From positions 1-18,413 of the forward strand of contig JBBDNC010000122.1 of assembly GCA_040877875.1 (NCBI GenBank): a DNA stretch of 18,413 nt. Direction: 5' to 3'. Positions 14,799 to 18,413 of this stretch are shown piece by piece. The notes under the pieces are model-generated. The model did not search any database, had not been told where the DNA came from, and saw nothing but the letters and a program-made list of their open reading frames with translations. Source of the stretch: JBBDNC01 sp040877875. Its GTDB lineage: Bacteria > Bacteroidota > Rhodothermia > Balneolales > Balneolaceae. A program made the position numbers and the translations under genes. Position 1 is the stretch's first letter. Every line of letters begins with the position of its first letter.

Positions 14799-16123
14799 TG
14801 ATTGCCCGCATCACCCTGATTACGGTACTTCTGGCCATTCTGGGAGTCGGTTCGTTATCCGCACAGACGGGATACGAAGAGAGACGCAAGGAGTTGTTGA
14901 AAAAGCAGGAAAATACCCGTCAGGAAATCGAATCGCTTGAAGAACAGATTCATACTTACCGGAATCGGCTTGAAGTGACAACGGAACAGTATGAAGAAGT
15001 ATACCGTCAATTTGAAGAGCTCACCCGGATGATTTCCCTTCAGGACGAGAAGATCCGGCGCCTGCAGGCAGAACAACAGCAGGTGGCCCGGGAAATTACA
15101 CTCGTGGAAGAAAATTTAGAAGAACTCGAAACCGAGCTTAAGCGACTTATTGATCAGTACAAAACGACCCTCACCTATCTCTATAAGCATGGACGTACAA
15201 CTGAGATGGCCCTCATTCTCACCTCAGCATCGATCAATCAGTTGCTGGTGCGATCCTATTATCTTGCCAAATTTGACGAACACCGGAAAATACAAGAACA
15301 GGAAATTCGTGAGACCCAGGATAATCTTGAAACAGCCAGAATTGACCTGGAGCTGACTCAGGAACGCAATAATGAAATTCTCGCTGAAATACAGCATGAA
15401 AAACAGCAGTTATCTCAGAAAAAAGAACAACAAAAAGAGAGTATCGAAACCCTTCAGCGCGACCGGAATAAATGGCGCAACCAGCTAAACCTGGTCGAGC
15501 AGCAACGGTCTCAGTTAAATGAAACCCTCACGTCGCTGATCGATGAAGAGGAACGAATTCGTGCAGCAGAAGAAGAACGCCTCAGACAACTGGCAGCCGC
15601 CCGGCAGATAGAAGATGAAAATGAAAGAGAAGAAGCAATTGCCCGATATTCCCGGCCGTCGGCCCGAAGCGGAATGGTGAGTGAAGAGGAACTCAACGCT
15701 TATGAAATTTCATTCGGGGATGCCAAAGGACAACTTCCCTGGCCGGTCGACGGGGGGACCATTACAGAAAATTTTGGCGTTCGGGTCCACCCCGTTTTTA
15801 ATACCCGGACCCAAAATCTGGGAGTGGAAATCGCCGTTCCATCCGAGTCGCAAGTCCGCGCAGTCCACGACGGGTATGTATTTGCTGTCCAGCCACTGCC
15901 GGGATATGGCGATATGGTCATGGTAAGTCACGGACGCTACAAAACCGTCTACGGAAACCTCAGTGATATTTTTGTATCCAGGGGAAATATTCTGAGGCAG
16001 GGAGATATTATCGGTTTGTCCGGGAACGAAGACTCCATTCGCGGAGAAGTCCTCTTTTTCCTGATCCGGAACGGCACACAAGATGTGAACCCGGAAGCCT
16101 GGATTCAGCGAACAACACCCTGA
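14795..16123 (+). CDS. EnvC-like murein hydrolase activator (coiled coil plus degenerate LytM/M23 domain)
   Basis: A 442-residue exported protein: signal peptide 1-23 (SLSAQ), long coiled coil at about 25-290 rich in Glu/Gln/Arg, and a LytM (peptidase M23) domain at about 312-438. The zinc site is absent. The HxGxD motif reads NLGVE (Asn341, Glu345), the YAHL position is YGNL (Asn388), and the HLHFE motif is VLFFL (about 419-423). The protein therefore cannot be a standard M23 endopeptidase and more likely switches on an amidase, as E. coli EnvC does during cell separation. FtsE/FtsX and an amidase are not in the window. The ATG overlaps the lipoprotein stop (ATGA), which fixes the start. It is the last gene of the TPR-DUF4292-EnvC operon. 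Confidence 0.9.
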   Translation: MMIARITLITVLLAILGVGSLSAQTGYEERRKELLKKQENTRQEIESLEEQIHTYRNRLEVTTEQYEEVYRQFEELTRMISLQDEKIRRLQAEQQQVAREITLVEENLEELETELKRLIDQYKTTLTYLYKHGRTTEMALILTSASINQLLVRSYYLAKFDEHRKIQEQEIRETQDNLETARIDLELTQERNNEILAEIQHEKQQLSQKKEQQKESIETLQRDRNKWRNQLNLVEQQRSQLNETLTSLIDEEERIRAAEEERLRQLAAARQIEDENEREEAIARYSRPSARSGMVSEEELNAYEISFGDAKGQLPWPVDGGTITENFGVRVHPVFNTRTQNLGVEIAVPSESQVRAVHDGYVFAVQPLPGYGDMVMVSHGRYKTVYGNLSDIFVSRGNILRQGDIIGLSGNEDSIRGEVLFFLIRNGTQDVNPEAWIQRTTP

Positions 16124-16289
16124 ACAGTTGACAGTGAGCAGTGTGTCAGTGATCAGATGGAGAGGCCGGGGTAAACTGCCTTATAAATCAACTTTTTAGG
16201 GAACTCTACATTCTTCATTTATATTCTAACTCCGACAGATAAGGAAAAGATTCTCGAGAACCGGTAACCGATAACGAATACCTCATAGC
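16124..16289. repeat. Intergenic spacer with CAGTGAN-type tandem repeat
   Basis: Starting two bases after the envC stop, five units of 7-8 bases follow one another: CAGTTGA, CAGTGAG, CAGTGTGT, CAGTGAT, CAGATGG (16125-16160). The remainder is AT-rich with no gene; a promoter for the following membrane protein is likely but I cannot place it. No convincing terminator is visible. Confidence 0.55.
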
Positions 16290-16718
16290 ATGCAGAACCG
16301 TGCGCGTTTTTTTGCTTATTCCACGTGGGTCGTGATGATTTCACTGGCCATTATTGTATTCACCAACCGCTTTCTGGTCTACGTAAATGACCCGGGGTGG
16401 ATCGGCCTGGCAGCTTTGCTGGGGTACGGTTTTGTGTATCTGAATTTCACCTATTTGACCATCAGGCGATACATTCGAAAAATCCAGGGACCCACGATTC
16501 TCCATTACATTCTTGCCGGACTGATCTTCCTTCCCCCCGGTATGTGGATATTCTTCTTTAATTCTGAAATTACCGAATCCAGAATTCTCATGACGGTTGT
16601 CCTGGCCTTCTCGTGCGGCCTCGGAATGCACTATGGAAATAAATCGGGAATCAAAGAAAAACCCCTGTATATCGACAAGCTCGAACAGGAACAATCCTCC
16701 GGTCGGGCGACCAGCTAA
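16290..16718 (+). CDS. Small four-helix membrane protein of unknown function
   Basis: I do not recognise this 142-residue protein. It has four hydrophobic segments at about residues 9-31, 36-57, 70-90 and 97-113, and a charged C-terminal tail from about 115. The loop between helices 2 and 3 is basic (RRYIRKIQ), suggesting it faces the cytoplasm. The hydrophobic pattern and absence of stops make a real gene likely. The ATG at 16290 has no clear Shine-Dalgarno sequence, as for several genes here. It follows the envelope operon after 166 bases and precedes the reductase; neither neighbour suggests a function. In this lineage it could be a lineage-specific partner of an ATP synthase or transport system, but nothing in the sequence supports that. 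Confidence 0.72.
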   Translation: MQNRARFFAYSTWVVMISLAIIVFTNRFLVYVNDPGWIGLAALLGYGFVYLNFTYLTIRRYIRKIQGPTILHYILAGLIFLPPGMWIFFFNSEITESRILMTVVLAFSCGLGMHYGNKSGIKEKPLYIDKLEQEQSSGRATS

Positions 16719-16990
16719 CGAACGAAATCCCAAATAAATGATCCGCCGCTTTTTCTACAGATAATCCGTAAATTTGAGATAATCCGTGCAGAGCGGGTGA
16801 TCCAATCTTAACTCCAAACGCAATAAGGCGATATGAATCTACCAATAACTGATAGACATAGGGAAGGTTTTGGAGCCTATCTGCAGTCGGCCGGATTCAT
16901 TCATCATTGATAACCGACGCCTGCAACAAATCGGGGATCCCCGAAAATTTCACTTTCATCTTTCAGAATCTGATTAAACGACATAATTCC
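16719..16990. repeat. Intergenic region with paired AGATAATCCGT repeats
   Basis: About 270 bases between the membrane protein and the reductase. The 11-mer AGATAATCCGT occurs at 16759-16769 and 16777-16787, a period of 18 bases, next to CCGCCGCTTTTTCTAC and GAGCGGGTGATCC. This resembles degenerate intergenic repeat families in Bacteroidota rather than a binding site. The reductase frame is open from TTG 16907, but 16907-16990 lacks coding character and the family start is the ATG at 16991. Confidence 0.5.
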
Positions 16991-17956
16991 ATGGTCACAA
17001 TTATTGGTGCCGGCCCCATTGGCCTGGCAACCGGCATTGCTTTAAAACGAAAAGAGATTCCGTTTCGAATTATCGAACGGGGGTGTCTTGTAAATTCCCT
17101 CTACCACTATCCGGTCAATATGACCTTCTTTTCCACTTCCGACCGGCTCGAAATCGGTGGAATTCCCTTTATTTCACACGGACACAAACCAACCCGTGCA
17201 GAAGCACTGGAATATTACCGAAGGGCTGCGGAAAGCTATGAACTGCCGATTCATCTGTATGAGGAAGTCCGGGACGTGACCGGTTCGGATGGAAACTATA
17301 CGATTAATACCTCTAAAAATACCTACTCTTCATCTAAAATTGTGGTCGCCACCGGATTTTATGGGCGGGCGAATATGATGAATATTCCGGGCGAAAACCT
17401 GCCGAAAGTCAAACATTACTACGACGAACCTCACCCGTATGCATGGCAGAAAGTATTGGTAGTCGGAGCGGGGAACTCGGCAATTGATGTGGCCCTCGAA
17501 ACGTACCGGTGTAATGCCGAGGTTACATTAGCCATTCGGGATTCCGGTTTGAAAGACACCATCAAATACTGGGTAAAGCCTGATATTGAGAATCGAATAA
17601 AAGAAGGGTCTGTCAAAGCGTATTTCAATACGGAAGTCAAAGAAATCCGTGAACAGGAAGTTCTTTTGGAAACGCCGGAAGGGGAAAAAGTCATCGATAA
17701 TGATTTTGTCCTCGCCATGACCGGATATCGGCCGCATTTCGAGTTAATGGAACAGTTCGGGATTGAATTGACAAACGATGAGAAGAGGATGCCCGTGTAT
17801 AACAGCGAAACCCTGGAGACGAATCGTAAGGGAATCTATGTAGCCGGGGTTGTTTGCGGCGGGATGGATACCAACAGTCTCTTTATTGAAAATACCCGGA
17901 TTCATGCCGAACACATTGCCCGGGATATTGAAACTGCCCTCACTGTTCAGAAATAA
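16991..17956 (+). CDS. YpdA-family FAD/NADPH-dependent (bacillithiol) disulfide reductase
   Basis: A 321-residue flavoprotein of the YpdA/Bdr family, which reduces bacillithiol disulfide with NADPH. The FAD loop is GAGPIG at 6-11, the NADPH loop VVGAGNSAID at 157-166, and the family block TFFSTSDRLEIGGIPF lies at 45-60 with KPTRAEALEYYRR at 66-78. ATGFYG (120-125) and the C-terminal YVAGVVCGGMDTNSLFIEN also match S. aureus YpdA closely. The cysteine after GGGP that S. aureus uses (Cys14) is Ile10 here. I start at ATG 16991, directly before the FAD loop; a TTG further up would add 28 unlikely residues. The stop codon lies five bases from the 3' end of the oppositely oriented SRP RNA. The thiol partner in this organism is not known from the window. 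Confidence 0.88.
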   Translation: MVTIIGAGPIGLATGIALKRKEIPFRIIERGCLVNSLYHYPVNMTFFSTSDRLEIGGIPFISHGHKPTRAEALEYYRRAAESYELPIHLYEEVRDVTGSDGNYTINTSKNTYSSSKIVVATGFYGRANMMNIPGENLPKVKHYYDEPHPYAWQKVLVVGAGNSAIDVALETYRCNAEVTLAIRDSGLKDTIKYWVKPDIENRIKEGSVKAYFNTEVKEIREQEVLLETPEGEKVIDNDFVLAMTGYRPHFELMEQFGIELTNDEKRMPVYNSETLETNRKGIYVAGVVCGGMDTNSLFIENTRIHAEHIARDIETALTVQK

Positions 17957-17970
17957 AAAAAGAGGACAAG
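17951..17970 (-). terminator. U-tract terminator of the SRP RNA, overlapping the ypdA-like stop
   Basis: Reading the minus strand, CTTGTCCTC (the 3' arm of the RNA's end helix) is followed by TTTTTTTATTTC. The U-tract covers the plus-strand TAA stop (17954-17956) of the reductase gene, so the two genes converge with no free spacer. Confidence 0.6.
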
Positions 17971-18062
17971 CGACCCATATCACGCCGCTACGACCTTCTA
18001 CCGCTGCTGCCTTCCGGCCCTGACGGAATTCAAAGGGAGCTGGCTGTATGGAACTTGCCCTC
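17962..18062 (-). ncRNA. ffs: Signal recognition particle RNA, small bacterial (4.5S) type
   Basis: On the minus strand the conserved SRP apical domain is plain: GTCAGGGCCGGAAGGCAGCA, the Ffh-binding hairpin with the GGAA tetraloop (plus-strand 18008-18035 region). The ends close with a nine-pair helix, GAGGGCAAG (18062-18054) with CTTGTCCTC (17970-17962), giving an RNA of about 101 nt. A T-run follows on the minus strand (17961-17955), so the terminal helix can double as terminator. Ends are set by this helix and could differ by a few bases. Confidence 0.93.
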
Positions 18063-18067
18063 AGTAG

Positions 18068-18075
18068 TAAAGATA
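18068..18075 (-). promoter_or_regulatory. Putative -7 box of the SRP RNA promoter
   Basis: On the minus strand TATCTTTA lies six bases before the expected RNA start at 18062 and resembles the Bacteroidota -7 consensus TAnnTTTG. The expected -33 TTTG is not clear; only a T-rich CTTTTAT is found near 18094-18100. Suggestive only. Confidence 0.35.
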
Positions 18076-18339
18076 AGGGTTTCAGAAGACTTTATAAAAG
18101 CTAAATACCTGAATAAAGTCGCTCATTTTCAAAATTAGAACCCACAGAAAAAAACTTTAAATAACTTAGAGTATTCAAGTTTTTTTATTTTATTTTAAAT
18201 GAGGGGCTGGCTTGAACTGAACTGCTGTTTGCAGCACCCGATTAATACCAATTACCTGGAAGTTGATGGAGGTATGAAATGCAGCAGATCATACGTGGAC
18301 AAAGCCTGATAAACTTCCAAAAACCAGAAAAGAAAATAG

Positions 18340-18413
18340 TGGAGCTACGGGGACTCGAACCCCGGACCTTCGCGCTGCCAGCGCGACGCTCTAGCCAACT
18401 GAGCTATAGCCCC
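18340..18413 (-). tRNA. tRNA-Ala (anticodon GGC)
   Basis: Complete 74-nt cloverleaf ending exactly at the window edge. The acceptor stem GGGGCTA / TAGCTCC contains the G3:U70 pair that marks alanine tRNAs, with discriminator A at 18340. The anticodon loop CTGGCAG on stem TCGCG/CGCGA gives anticodon GGC (reads GCC). The T arm is CGGGG-TTCGAGT-CCCCG. The CCA end is not encoded (next bases CTA), so a CCA-adding enzyme is required. Confidence 0.97.

Noticed and set aside
14795..15650. Possible repeat protein in the N-terminal half of the EnvC-like gene
   Set aside because: The Glu/Gln/Arg periodicity is ordinary long coiled coil, as expected for the family, with no nucleotide-level repeat.
16907..16990. 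28-residue extension of the reductase from TTG
   Set aside because: The FAD-binding fold starts immediately after the ATG at 16991, as in the rest of the family.
1..18413. CRISPR array, insertion sequence, prophage or toxin-antitoxin system
   Set aside because: I saw no regularly spaced repeats with spacers, no transposase or integrase motifs, and no small gene pair of that kind in any spacer.

Overview
This window looks like chromosome of a Bacteroidota-type bacterium (FCB group). A Balneolota/Rhodothermota-like lineage is my best guess, from gene content rather than any search. Reasons: the ileS-dksA-lspA string, a DksA/TraR protein without most zinc cysteines, a TPR / DUF4292 lipoprotein / EnvC cluster, weak or absent Shine-Dalgarno sequences before many starts, and a TAnnTTTA-type promoter-like box before the SRP RNA. 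It reads as core housekeeping DNA. I see no prophage, insertion sequence or CRISPR array.

Layout, left to right. (1) 197-3735, plus strand: a beta-oxidation pair, a FadI-type thiolase and a FadJ-type multifunctional enzyme, that together run the last three steps of the fatty-acid cycle. (2) 3779-5470, plus strand: yajC (Sec accessory) and a ribBA-like riboflavin gene whose GTP cyclohydrolase II half has lost all three zinc-binding cysteines. (3) 5646-9918, minus strand: ileS, a dksA-like gene and lspA in one closely spaced operon; the IleS is type 2 and carries a GXHH version of the HIGH motif. (4) 9919-10439: a long divergent intergenic region with several hairpins. (5) 10440-11839, plus strand: a low-molecular-weight phosphatase overlapping a fructosamine-kinase-family gene, a pairing that fits protein deglycation. 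(6) 11954-12252: a frameshifted and truncated remnant of a BtuF-like metal/cobalamin-binding receptor. (7) 12341-16123, plus strand: exported TPR protein, DUF4292 lipoprotein and EnvC-like LytM factor with overlapping ends, an envelope operon. (8) 16290-16718: an unrecognised four-helix membrane protein between two repeat-bearing spacers. (9) 16991-17956: a YpdA-family disulfide reductase. (10) Minus strand: the small SRP RNA, then tRNA-Ala(GGC) at the right edge.

I found no clear new multi-gene system. The best leads are variants inside known families: RibBA with a degenerate RibA half, IleS2 with the GXHH signature, YpdA without the usual cysteine, the phosphatase/deglycation-kinase pair, the TPR-DUF4292-EnvC module, the decaying receptor gene and the intergenic repeats.
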